Of a DNA stretch of 64,000 nucleotides, positions 54,523-63,066 are shown piece by piece. Position numbers and translations under genes: made by a program. Source of the DNA: an uncultured Desulfobacter sp. (GTDB lineage: Bacteria > Desulfobacterota > Desulfobacteria > Desulfobacterales > Desulfobacteraceae); assembly GCF_963666675.1 (NCBI RefSeq), contig NZ_OY762929.1, positions 4,932,001-4,996,000 of the forward strand. Direction: 5' to 3'. Each line of letters starts with the position of its first letter. The first letter of the stretch is position 1. The notes under the pieces are model-generated. The model was not told the DNA's origin, did no database searches, and saw nothing but the letters and a program-made list of their open reading frames with translations.

Positions 54523-57060
54523 CTATCGGGCCATCTTCGGGCCATCCTTGTCAATATCCTGGAAATCCACATCTGTTTCCGGATCATCCAAGATGTCGCC
54601 GTCCTCGCCCTCCGGCGGCAAACAGGTATCACCATCAGGATCACCCTCCTCTTTGGGGAGCCGGGCAATGCCGATGAGTTTTTCTCCCTGGGCCAGGTTA
54701 ATGAGTTTGACCCCCTGGGTATTTCTGGAGATGACATTGATGCCGCAGATATCGGTGCGGATCAGTTTACCCTTATCCGTCACCATCATCAACTCATCAC
54801 TGTCTCCCACCAGGGACAAGGCCATCATTTTACCGTTACGCTTGGAGGTTTTAATGGAAAAAACACCTTTTCCGCCACGGGCCTGGGTTCTATACTCCTC
54901 AATGTTGGAACGTTTGCCGTACCCATTTTCCGTAACGGTTAACAGCGTGTCCTCATCGCCAAGCACTTCCATGCCCACCAAACGGGCATCCTCCTCTATA
55001 CGCATACCCCTCACGCCCATGGAGCCACGACCCACATCACGAACATCTTCCTCATTAAACCGGATGACCTTGCCGCCCTCGGATCCCAAAAAGATCTCCT
55101 GGGTGCCGTCGGTGATACGTGCGGAAATAAGTTCATCACCCTCGGCCAGTTTCACACCGATCAGCCCCCCTGCCCGGGGCCGGGAATAGGCCATCAATTC
55201 CGTCTTTTTCACCCGGCCGTTTTTGGTGGCCATGACCACGTAGCGGTTCTCCGTGAATTCATCCACGGTGAGCACGGTGGCCAGTTTTTCTCCCTCGTCA
55301 AAATTAAGCAAATTCACAATGGCCTTGCCAAGGGAGGAACGGCCTGCCATGGGCAGTTCATACACCTTGGCCTGGTACACCTTGCCAAAATTGGTGATAA
55401 ACAGGAAGGTGGCGTGGGTGGAGGCCACAAACAGATGTTCCACAAAATCGTCGGATTTTGTGCCCATGGCGGTTTTCCCTTTGCCCCCCCGGTGCTGGCT
55501 GGCATAAAGGGTTATGGGATTACGCTTGATATACCCGCTGCGGGTCACCGTAACCACCATATCTTCTTCGGCAATCAGATCTTCAATGGAAATTTCAGCG
55601 GTGCTCTCCACGATGCGTGTGCGGCGGCCGTCACCAAATTCCTCGTTGAGTTCAGTCAATTCATCTTTGATCAGGCCCCGGACCACGGTTTCCGAACCAA
55701 GAATCTCCTTATACCACGCAATATCCTTGAGCAACCCCTGGTATTCGGTTTCGATCTTTTCGCGTTCCAGTCCGGTGAGCCGCTGCAGGCGCATGTCCAA
55801 AATGGCCTGGGCCTGGATCTCCGTCAATTCAAACCGGGTGATTAAACCGTTCCTGGCCTCTTCCGGCGACTGGGAGGCACGGATCAGGGCAACAACCTCA
55901 TCCAGATTATCCAGGGCGACCTTCAATCCCTCCAGGATATGGGCCCGTTCTTCGGCTTTACGCAGATCATAGCGGGTACGCCGGATAATGACATTGGCCC
56001 TGTGGGAAATGAAATGGTTTAAAATTTCTTTCAGGGAGAGCAGCTCCGGGCGATTTTTGACCACAGCCAGAAAAATAATGCCAAAACTGGTCTGCATATT
56101 GGTGTGCTTGTAAAGCTGATTGATCACCACCTCGGCAATCTGGTCGCGTTTGAGCCCAATGGCCATACGCATCCCCTGACGGTCGGATTCATCCCGGACA
56201 TAGGAGACGCCGGTGATCACCTTGTCCCGGACCAGTTCGGCGATCTTTTCCACCACCTTGGCCTTGTTCACCTGGTAAGGCAATTCGGTGACCACAATGG
56301 TTTCCTGGCCGTTTTTCTTGTTCTCCTCCACCTCGACTTTGGCCCGCAGGGTAATAATGCCCCGGCCGGTGTCATAGGCTTCAAAAATTCCCTTGGTGCC
56401 GTAAATGTGCCCATAGGTAGGAAAATCCGGCCCCGGGATATGGGCCATCAAGGCCCGTGTATCCATGTCCGGGTTATCAATAAGCGCCTTGAGTCCCGCA
56501 ATGACTTCGCTGATATTGTGGGGCGGCACGTTTGTAGTCATGCCCACGGCAATGCCCGAGGAGCCGTTGACCAGCAATGCCGGAAATTTAGTGGGAAGCA
56601 CCGCAGGTTCTTCTATGGTTTCATCATAATTGGGGATGAATTCCACGGTCTCTTTTTCCAGATCGGCCAGCATCTGGTGGGAGAGCTTGCGCATACGGAT
56701 TTCCGTATAACGCATGGCAGCCGGAGAGTCGCCGTCCACGGAGCCGAAATTGCCCTGACCATCCACCAGGGTATACCGCAGGGAAAAATCCTGGGCCATG
56801 CGGACAATGGTGTCATACACGGCAGAATCCCCGTGGGGATGATATTTACCAATCACGTCGCCCACGATACGGGCAGATTTCTTGTAGGGTTTATTCCAAT
56901 CATTGTGAAGCTGCTGCATGGCATACAGCACACGCCTATGAACCGGCTTCAACCCGTCCCGGACATCGGGCAGCGCGCGCCCGATAATGACACTCATGGC
57001 ATACTCGAGATAAGACTGCCTCATCTCTTTCTCGATACTGGTGCTTTGGTTTTGAATCAT
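54523..57060 (-). CDS. gyrA: DNA gyrase subunit A
   Basis: GyrA breaks and rejoins DNA for ATP-driven supercoiling with GyrB. The 845 residues hold the winged-helix domain with catalytic Tyr118 (AAMRYTEIRM) and the C-terminal beta-pinwheel (repeats such as GRVKKTELMAYSRPRAGG, GSMGVRGMR, GQGGKG-like QARGGKGVFSIKT). The quinolone region reads HPHGDSAVYDTIV, with Ser79 and Asp83 (E. coli 83 and 87) unchanged, so target resistance is not expected. It ends next to radC. A terminator lies upstream, so it needs its own promoter, which I could not place. Confidence 0.97.
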   Translation of the reverse strand: MIQNQSTSIEKEMRQSYLEYAMSVIIGRALPDVRDGLKPVHRRVLYAMQQLHNDWNKPYKKSARIVGDVIGKYHPHGDSAVYDTIVRMAQDFSLRYTLVDGQGNFGSVDGDSPAAMRYTEIRMRKLSHQMLADLEKETVEFIPNYDETIEEPAVLPTKFPALLVNGSSGIAVGMTTNVPPHNISEVIAGLKALIDNPDMDTRALMAHIPGPDFPTYGHIYGTKGIFEAYDTGRGIITLRAKVEVEENKKNGQETIVVTELPYQVNKAKVVEKIAELVRDKVITGVSYVRDESDRQGMRMAIGLKRDQIAEVVINQLYKHTNMQTSFGIIFLAVVKNRPELLSLKEILNHFISHRANVIIRRTRYDLRKAEERAHILEGLKVALDNLDEVVALIRASQSPEEARNGLITRFELTEIQAQAILDMRLQRLTGLEREKIETEYQGLLKDIAWYKEILGSETVVRGLIKDELTELNEEFGDGRRTRIVESTAEISIEDLIAEEDMVVTVTRSGYIKRNPITLYASQHRGGKGKTAMGTKSDDFVEHLFVASTHATFLFITNFGKVYQAKVYELPMAGRSSLGKAIVNLLNFDEGEKLATVLTVDEFTENRYVVMATKNGRVKKTELMAYSRPRAGGLIGVKLAEGDELISARITDGTQEIFLGSEGGKVIRFNEEDVRDVGRGSMGVRGMRIEEDARLVGMEVLGDEDTLLTVTENGYGKRSNIEEYRTQARGGKGVFSIKTSKRNGKMMALSLVGDSDELMMVTDKGKLIRTDICGINVISRNTQGVKLINLAQGEKLIGIARLPKEEGDPDGDTCLPPEGEDGDILDDPETDVDFQDIDKDGPKMAR

Positions 57061-57138
57061 CCTAAATTAACTGCTCCCGATTAAATTACTTATGAAAATC
57101 CGATCAAGCTGTTTGAATATCTATCCATGGCGCGTTAA

Positions 57139-57170
57139 GGAAAAAATCCCCGATGAAATTATTGATCGGG
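57139..57170 (-). terminator. Intrinsic terminator after the AI-2E family gene
   Basis: On the - strand CCCGAT and ATCGGG (57165-57170 with 57149-57154) form a stem followed by GGATTTTTT. It overlaps the stop of the permease gene and separates it from gyrA 79 bases downstream. Confidence 0.7.
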
Positions 57171-58265
57171 CCATGAATCCAGCATCCCTTTGCCAGGTTC
57201 CACCATGGACTGAAATGTGGAAAAATAAATATCAGAAAGGGTTAAAAACAACGTTGCAATCAAAGGTCCGTAAATTATACCTAAAATTCCATATACTTTC
57301 AAACCGCCAATGATAGCAAAAAACACAACAAGGGGATGCATGGCCACTCTGTTGCCCACCAGCTTGGGTTTAAAAACATACTCAATCCCCCATGACAGCA
57401 TGCCATAAAATCCAACAATAAAAAGGCCTTTTCCCAGGCTGCCCTTCAAAAAAAACACCAAGGCCGTAGGCAGCATGACCACGCCAATGCCCACAATGGG
57501 CAAAAACGCCAGAAATCCCATGATCACCCCCCACAAAAAGGGGGAGTTCAGTCCAAAAAACCAGAAGAGACCGCCGCCGGCCACCCCCTGGATCAATCCG
57601 CCCAATCCGTTGCCGATGAGCACGGCACCGGACATATCATTAAACTTTTCGAACAACTGGCGGTCATGCTCATCCTTGAGCGGGGACAAATCGTACATGT
57701 ACTGCATGAACCGTTCGCCATCCATGAACATGTAGAAAACCACAATGAGCATCAGGCAAAAATAAAAAACCAGATTCAACAGGTTGGAGGTCAAAAACCT
57801 GGCCTGCTGGAACAGGGAAAAGCCTAAATTCTTTCCAACCTCGGTCAATGGATCAATCAGTTCACGCCAGGAGATCTGGAGGTGAATATTTGCCTTGACT
57901 AAAAATTCGTTAATTCGCTCAAGGGCCCGGGTGCTCTCCAGAAAATTGATCAGTGTGTCGGAAAACACCGCATCCCTGGCCAGATTGTAAAGCCCCAATG
58001 CTTCCCTGGACAATATCCCCACAAAAAAGACAACCGGAATAAAGACAATGAAAAAGACAGCCAGACAGGTGAGAACAGAAGCCGCCCGTGCAGGCATGTA
58101 TCTATTCAAGGTTTTAAATACGGGTCTGAAAATACCGGCAATGACGACACCAAGAAGCAGGCTTGCAAAGAACGGGGCAATCACTTTTCCCACAAGAAAT
58201 ATGGATATGCAAAACAGCGTCAGAAAAAAAAAGAACACTGCCCGCTGAAAAATATTTTGCTCCAA
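57159..58265 (-). CDS. AI-2E family transporter (PerM-like membrane protein)
   Basis: The 368-residue protein has about eight membrane segments, including FFFFLTLFCISIFLVG near the start and the conserved C-terminal GLIQGVAGGGLFWFFGL, GVIMGFLAFLPIVGIG and GGLKVYGILGIIYGPLIATL blocks. The family includes TqsA and sodium/proton antiporters, so the substrate cannot be stated. It is followed by a terminator, and gyrA is a separate unit downstream. Confidence 0.88.
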   Translation of the reverse strand: MEQNIFQRAVFFFFLTLFCISIFLVGKVIAPFFASLLLGVVIAGIFRPVFKTLNRYMPARAASVLTCLAVFFIVFIPVVFFVGILSREALGLYNLARDAVFSDTLINFLESTRALERINEFLVKANIHLQISWRELIDPLTEVGKNLGFSLFQQARFLTSNLLNLVFYFCLMLIVVFYMFMDGERFMQYMYDLSPLKDEHDRQLFEKFNDMSGAVLIGNGLGGLIQGVAGGGLFWFFGLNSPFLWGVIMGFLAFLPIVGIGVVMLPTALVFFLKGSLGKGLFIVGFYGMLSWGIEYVFKPKLVGNRVAMHPLVVFFAIIGGLKVYGILGIIYGPLIATLFLTLSDIYFSTFQSMVEPGKGMLDSWPDQ

Positions 58266-58329
58266 ATATACCTGCCTGGTGACCGTAAAACCGATTAATG
58301 GTTAAAAGGGCGGACCTGAATAACGAGGT

Positions 58330-58382
58330 AAAGCCGCATCATGCAGAACATTTACTGCACAGGTGCGGCTTTGCCTTTCATG
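58330..58382. repeat. Nested inverted repeat between the AI-2E gene and a small membrane protein gene
   Basis: AAAGCCGCA (58330-58338) pairs with TGCGGCTTT (58374-58382), and TGCAG/CTGCA pair inside. The outer stem is 9 bases. There is no strong T tract on either side, so it could be a weak terminator for the small gene (58399-58554) or a leader structure for the AI-2E gene. Confidence 0.5.
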
Positions 58383-58398
58383 TACGAAGTGCCCGGCG

Positions 58399-58554
58399 TT
58401 AACTGCTGATCAATCCCAGGGCAGCCAGCACCAGCAATACTTCCCAGATAATAACCTGGGTAAAACTTCCAAAAAAATGGTATACGATACCGCCGCCTAC
58501 GATGGCAGGTACGGCCGTGTATATCAAAATCCCAAGTTTGCGTGGAATATCCAT
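58399..58554 (-). CDS. Small membrane protein, 51 residues
   Basis: The reading starts at ATG 58554, nine bases after AGAGG. It gives MDIPRKLGILIYTAVPAIVG at the start and ends LVLAALGLISS. Two hydrophobic stretches (residues 7-24 and about 33-50) suggest two membrane passes. I recognise no family. It is in the same direction as the AI-2E gene downstream, with a stem-loop between them. Composition and start context support a real gene, but it could be spurious. Confidence 0.55.
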   Translation of the reverse strand: MDIPRKLGILIYTAVPAIVGGGIVYHFFGSFTQVIIWEVLLVLAALGLISS

Positions 58555-58674
58555 GGTTTTATACCTCTTTTTTCAATTCAATTTCAATCAGTTATACCGG
58601 CAATATATTAATTTATTTGTTTACCATTTTGAGGTTCCGAAGTAAAGGATAACATGCCGGAAAATCCCAGTCGC

Positions 58675-59961
58675 CTAACGTTCTATGATCATTGCCATGC
58701 CCATACCGCCACCAATGCACATGGAAATCAGACCGGTACCGTAATTCTTTCTGTCCATCTGATGAATGGCCGTTACCATCTGGCGGGCGCCCGTGCATCC
58801 GATGGGGTGTCCCAAAGAAAGCCCGGACCCCAGTTCATTTGGTTTTTCCACATCAATATCCAGTTCCCGCATGCATCCGATGGCCTGGGCCGCAAAAGCT
58901 TCATTCAATTCGATCATATCAATGTCCGACAATGCCATCCGCGTCTGCTCAAGCACCCGTTTCACCGCCGGTACGGGCCCCAGACCCATGTATGCCGGAT
59001 CAAGGCCGCCGGAGGCAAAGCCTTTCACCCTTGCCAGCACCTTGAGGCCAAGTTCCTCGGCCCGCGGGGCCGTCATCATGAGGACGGCGGCGGCGCCGTC
59101 GTTGATACCCGAGGCATTGCCCGCCGTTACACTGCCGTCTTTTCTGAAGGCTGGACGCAACTTGGCCAGTTTTTCCATACTGGTTTCCATGGGGCGTTCA
59201 TCCTTGTTGACCACGATATCCCCTTTGCGGTTTTTGATCACAACGGGAACAATTTCCTGGTCAAAGGTGCCGTCATGGACCGCACCAAAGGCCCTGGCAT
59301 GGCTTAAAAGCGCAAGTTCATCCTGCTCCTGCCGGGTGATCCCGTACTTTTCAACGATATTTTCCGCGGTCTGGCCCATGTGGTAACCGTAAAAAATTTC
59401 ATAAAGACCGTCATACACCATCAAATCATGGACCGGCCCCTCGCCGGTAAGCTCCATGCGATGCCCCCATCTGGCCTTAGGCAGCGCCATGGGGGCATTG
59501 CTCATGCTCTCCTGGCCCCCGGCCAGAATTACCTCTGCCTGGCCCGCCATAATGGCCTGGGCACCCAGGGCAATGGCCTTCAGGCCTGAGCCGCAGATCT
59601 TGTTCACGGTCATGGCCGGGGTCGTGCGGCTGATACCGGCACCGATCATGGCCTGACGAGCGGTATTCTGACCCTGTCCGGCCTGGAGTACGTTGCCCAT
59701 GATGACTTCATCCACATAGATCTCCGCCAGATCATCGGCATAATCATACCCCGTGCGCTCAATATCTATCATCCCCTGATCTTTCAGGGTTTCAGGGGCG
59801 ACGCCGTCATTGCCCGGATCCAGGACCGGTTTCAGCCCGGCACGCTTTAATGTCTCTTTCATGACACAGGTACCCAACTCCACCACCGGCACATTTTTCA
59901 ACGACCCGCCAAAATTCCCCACAGCTGTTCTGACACCACTTACAATTACAACCTCTTGCAT
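58675..59961 (-). CDS. Acetyl-CoA acetyltransferase (thiolase)
   Basis: Thiolase condenses two acetyl-CoA or cleaves acetoacetyl-CoA. ATG 59961 follows GGAGG and gives MQEVVIVSGVRTAVGNFGGS, 428 residues; a longer frame to 60012 has no such site. The acyl-accepting Cys123 lies in KICGSGLKAIALGAQ. His385 (GHPIGCTG) and Cys415 (CIGGGMG) complete the active site. An extra 30-35 residues (about 46-80, ending DYADDLAE) precede IYVDEVIMGNVLQAG, compared with the usual form. Whether it serves polyhydroxyalkanoate, degradation or another path is not clear from context. Confidence 0.95.
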   Translation of the reverse strand: MQEVVIVSGVRTAVGNFGGSLKNVPVVELGTCVMKETLKRAGLKPVLDPGNDGVAPETLKDQGMIDIERTGYDYADDLAEIYVDEVIMGNVLQAGQGQNTARQAMIGAGISRTTPAMTVNKICGSGLKAIALGAQAIMAGQAEVILAGGQESMSNAPMALPKARWGHRMELTGEGPVHDLMVYDGLYEIFYGYHMGQTAENIVEKYGITRQEQDELALLSHARAFGAVHDGTFDQEIVPVVIKNRKGDIVVNKDERPMETSMEKLAKLRPAFRKDGSVTAGNASGINDGAAAVLMMTAPRAEELGLKVLARVKGFASGGLDPAYMGLGPVPAVKRVLEQTRMALSDIDMIELNEAFAAQAIGCMRELDIDVEKPNELGSGLSLGHPIGCTGARQMVTAIHQMDRKNYGTGLISMCIGGGMGMAMIIER

Positions 59962-60042
59962 ATCCGCCTCCAATTGGATTGATTTCTTCCGAGTCCCCAA
60001 CTGCCATAGCAAAATGATTTATAAAATACAAGGAAAACGCCG

Positions 60043-61371
60043 TCAGGTATCTTTGGCATTCTTTTTAAGATCCAGCCACGCCTCAAGACGCTGCTTTACG
60101 GTTTTTTCATACCCCCGGGCGGTGGGATGGTAAAACCGCTCGCCGTCAAGGGGTTCGGGCAAATAGGACTGGGCGGCATATCCGTGTCTGTAATCATGGG
60201 CGTATTTATAGCCGTTGCCGTACCCCATCTGTTTCATCAATTGGGTGGGCGCGTTGCAGATATGCATGGGCACAGGCAGCGCACCATGTTGTTTCACGGC
60301 GTCCTGGACTTGCTTTTGGGCCAGATACACGGCATTGCTTTTGGGCGCTGTGGCCAGGTACGCCGCGGCCTGGAACAAAGAGCCGTCGCCTTCGGGACGC
60401 CCCAGACGCCTGAACGAGGCATCCGCATTCATGGCCATGGTCAAGGCGCCGGGATCGGCAAGGCCAATATCTTCGGTGGCAAGGCGAATCATCCGCCTTA
60501 ATATATAAATAGGGTCATCCCCGGCAGCCAGCATACGTTCAAGCCAGTACATGGCGGCATCCGGGTCGCTGCCCCGCACACTCTTGATAAAGGCGGAGAT
60601 CAGATTGTAGTGCTCTTCTCCTGCCTTATCATGGCGCAGAAGCTTTTGGGCAACCATGGTTTTAACATCTTCCACATCCAGGGCTTGAACCTCTCTGCGG
60701 CTCAATGCACAAGCTTCAAGATTTGTCAGGGCCGCCCGCGCATCGCCGTCGGATGCGGCGGAGATGTATTCAATGGCTTCCTTTGAAAACGTATCGGATG
60801 ACAACCCAAGCCCCTTAACCGTATCGCTTAAAGCCCGGTTCAAAATCTGAACGATGGCCTCCTGGGACAAACTGTTCAGGGCAAAGACCCGGCATCTGGA
60901 TACCAGGGCAGGATTAACCTCAAAGGAGGGATTTTCCGTGGTGGCCCCGATCAAAGTGATCAGTCCGTTTTCCACATGGAATAGAAAGGCATCCTGCTGG
61001 GATTTGTTAAACCGATGAATCTCATCCACAAAGAGCAGGGTCCGCCGGTTATGAAGCCGTCGTCTCTCCTTTGCCGCATCAATAATCTGCCGGACCTCCT
61101 TGACGCCCGACAGCACCGCAGAAATTTTGACCCACTGATTTCGGGTCTGTTCGGCAATGACATTGGCCAGGGTGGTTTTACCGCACCCCGGCGGTCCCCA
61201 GAGAATCATGGAAAAAACCCGGTCTTCGTCCACGGCACGTTCAAGCAAACTGCCTTTAGCGATTATGTGATCCTGGCCCACAACATCTTCCAGGCGCCGG
61301 GGCCGCATACGTTCGGCCAACGGCGCCGCCCCCGCCATCTCCTGGCCGGCGGTATGATCAAAAAGGTCCAT
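60043..61371 (-). CDS. rarA: Replication-associated recombination protein A (AAA+ ATPase)
   Basis: RarA (MgsA) is an AAA+ clamp-loader-like protein that acts at stalled replication forks. The 442 residues have Walker A GPPGCGKTTL, Walker B LLFVDEIHRFNKSQQDAF, the sensor 1 region GATTENPSFEVNPAL and the C-terminal YWLERMLAAGDDPIYILRRM tetramer domain. The start overlaps the der stop by one base (TAATG), so translation is coupled to der. Confidence 0.95.
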   Translation of the reverse strand: MDLFDHTAGQEMAGAAPLAERMRPRRLEDVVGQDHIIAKGSLLERAVDEDRVFSMILWGPPGCGKTTLANVIAEQTRNQWVKISAVLSGVKEVRQIIDAAKERRRLHNRRTLLFVDEIHRFNKSQQDAFLFHVENGLITLIGATTENPSFEVNPALVSRCRVFALNSLSQEAIVQILNRALSDTVKGLGLSSDTFSKEAIEYISAASDGDARAALTNLEACALSRREVQALDVEDVKTMVAQKLLRHDKAGEEHYNLISAFIKSVRGSDPDAAMYWLERMLAAGDDPIYILRRMIRLATEDIGLADPGALTMAMNADASFRRLGRPEGDGSLFQAAAYLATAPKSNAVYLAQKQVQDAVKQHGALPVPMHICNAPTQLMKQMGYGNGYKYAHDYRHGYAAQSYLPEPLDGERFYHPTARGYEKTVKQRLEAWLDLKKNAKDT

Positions 61372-62840
61372 TACAATGCGTTTTTCTGATCCCGTTCGCG
61401 TTTTTTGCGGCTCTGTTCTTTGCGTTGCTTATCCCGCTTTGTCATCACCTTTTTTTTCTTCTCCTGGATTCGCCGAAACTCCTTTGTGTTGCCCGAGAAC
61501 TCAATTTTACCGGTTTTTTCCCTGAAATAGAGATTCACGGGCGTCAGGTTCAAGGGGATCATCTGGCGCAACTGGTTGACCAGGTAGCGTTTATAAGAAA
61601 AGTGTACAGCGTCAGGATAGTTGACAAAACAGACAAACGTGGGGGGTTTGACTGCCACCTGGGAGGCATAAAAAAACTTGAGGCGCCGGCCCTTATGAAG
61701 GGAGGGTTCATCCCTGTATACAGCGTCCTCAATGATCCGGTTAACCATGCCGGTATTAATTCTGTGGCAGTATTCCTTATATACCTGTTCCACCTCATTA
61801 AAAATCTTGTGACAGCGCTGCCCGGTTTTGGCGGAAATGGTAATGACAGGGGCATAGGAGAGAAATTTTGCCTTCTGGCGCAACTCTTTGAAAAACGCCT
61901 GCTGCCCTTTTTCGGACTTGTCCACAAGATCCCATTTATTGAGCAGAAAGATAGCCCCACACCCTCTTTTTTCCGCATACCCGGCAATGGTGATGTCCTG
62001 GTCCGTGATACCTTCGGAGCTGTCGATGAGAATCAAGGCCACATCACAATCTTCCATGCTGTCCAGGGCTTTGAGGATGGAAAACTTTTCAAGTTTATCC
62101 GTCACCTTCCCCTTCCGGCGGATGCCTGCGGTATCTTTCAGGATAAATTCCCGGCCATTTCGGTTCACGGACAATTCAATGGCATCCCGGGTGGTGCCGG
62201 CTTTGTCATTGACCACCACCCGCTGCTCTCCGAAAAGCCGGTTGGCCAGGGAAGATTTTCCCACATTGGGCCGCCCGATAATGGCAATGCGGATGGGGCC
62301 GGTTTCATCATTTTCGGCCTGTTCCTCGGATTCCGTAGGGGCTTCGGGCAGCATCTCCACCAAATCCGAAAGGAAATCCCCTACCCCCAGGCCATGTTCG
62401 GCGGACACCTTGTAAAACCGGTCCACACCCAGGGTGTAGAACTCACCGAGTTCATCTTCCTGGCGGTGCAGACTTTCAACCTTATTAATCAGATACAAAA
62501 CCGGCTTTTCCGTGCGGCGTAAAAGATCGGCCAGATCCCGGTCATAGGGGGAGAGTCCAGCCCGGCCATCCATAATAAACACAAGGACATCGGCATGTTC
62601 CACGGCCCGCAGCAACTGCTCTTTAATCTGGGACGCAAAATAATCATCATCCGCACTTAAAAACCCACCGGTATCAACCAGGGTAAACTGCTGATCCTCC
62701 CACTGGGTATCGGCATACTGCCGGTCCCGGGTCACACCGGGCATATCATCCACCAGGGCCTGGCGGGATTTTGTAATTCTGTTAAACAGTGTGGATTTTC
62801 CAACATTGGGGCGGCCCACAAGGGCCACAACCGGTTTCAT
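61371..62840 (-). CDS. der: Ribosome biogenesis GTPase Der (EngA)
   Basis: Der has two GTPase domains in tandem and is needed for 50S assembly. The 489 residues have a first G domain (GRPNVGKSTLFNR, DMPGVTRDRQY, DTGG), a second (GRPNVGKSSLANR, NDKAGTTRDAIE, NKWD) and a C-terminal KH-like domain. The tail is rich in Lys and Arg. GGGAG precedes ATG 62840, and a promoter candidate lies about 82 bases upstream. It overlaps rarA by one base. Confidence 0.97.
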   Translation of the reverse strand: MKPVVALVGRPNVGKSTLFNRITKSRQALVDDMPGVTRDRQYADTQWEDQQFTLVDTGGFLSADDDYFASQIKEQLLRAVEHADVLVFIMDGRAGLSPYDRDLADLLRRTEKPVLYLINKVESLHRQEDELGEFYTLGVDRFYKVSAEHGLGVGDFLSDLVEMLPEAPTESEEQAENDETGPIRIAIIGRPNVGKSSLANRLFGEQRVVVNDKAGTTRDAIELSVNRNGREFILKDTAGIRRKGKVTDKLEKFSILKALDSMEDCDVALILIDSSEGITDQDITIAGYAEKRGCGAIFLLNKWDLVDKSEKGQQAFFKELRQKAKFLSYAPVITISAKTGQRCHKIFNEVEQVYKEYCHRINTGMVNRIIEDAVYRDEPSLHKGRRLKFFYASQVAVKPPTFVCFVNYPDAVHFSYKRYLVNQLRQMIPLNLTPVNLYFREKTGKIEFSGNTKEFRRIQEKKKKVMTKRDKQRKEQSRKKRERDQKNAL

Positions 62841-62921
62841 ATTTGTTTCTCCCAGAAAAAAGCTGTTAAAAAGGGGGTAAAAAAAATCAAATTTAATTTT
62901 TTTTAATTATTAAGGGACAAT

Positions 62922-62950
62922 AATATACCACATTAATAGAAATCAGTCTT
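62922..62950 (-). promoter_or_regulatory. Possible extended -10 promoter for der-rarA
   Basis: On the - strand TATATT (62922-62927) is preceded by TGG, forming an extended -10. AAGACT (62945-62950) stands 17 bases upstream as a weak -35. The site lies about 82 bases before the der start. Confidence 0.45.
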
Positions 62951-62989
62951 GGGTGTTCATTTGCCGACAAGCACAACTTACCGTTTTTA

Positions 62990-63066
62990 GCACAGAGGTT
63001 TGGCTTTCGCCAAACTGCACAGAGGAATATTTCTTAAAATTTCAACGAATATGAGAATATTTCTTA
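62990..63066. repeat. Hairpin flanked by 9-base direct repeats, plus a duplicated 12-mer
   Basis: GCACAGAGG occurs at 62990-62998 and 63017-63025, flanking a perfect 7-base stem (GTTTGGC 62998-63004 with GCCAAAC 63009-63015, loop TTTC). Next, GAATATTTCTTA is repeated at 63025-63036 and 63055-63066, the second copy overlapping the stop of the activator gene. The first set looks like a small mobile or scattered repeat. The hairpin could also end the activator transcript. Confidence 0.5.

Noticed and set aside
56104..57084. Long open frame on the + strand across gyrA
   Set aside because: It mirrors gyrA codon structure and encodes no known motif. gyrA on the - strand is complete.
61425..62522. 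Long open frame on the + strand across der
   Set aside because: It lies inside the Der gene in antisense with no start signal. Der has all its G motifs intact.
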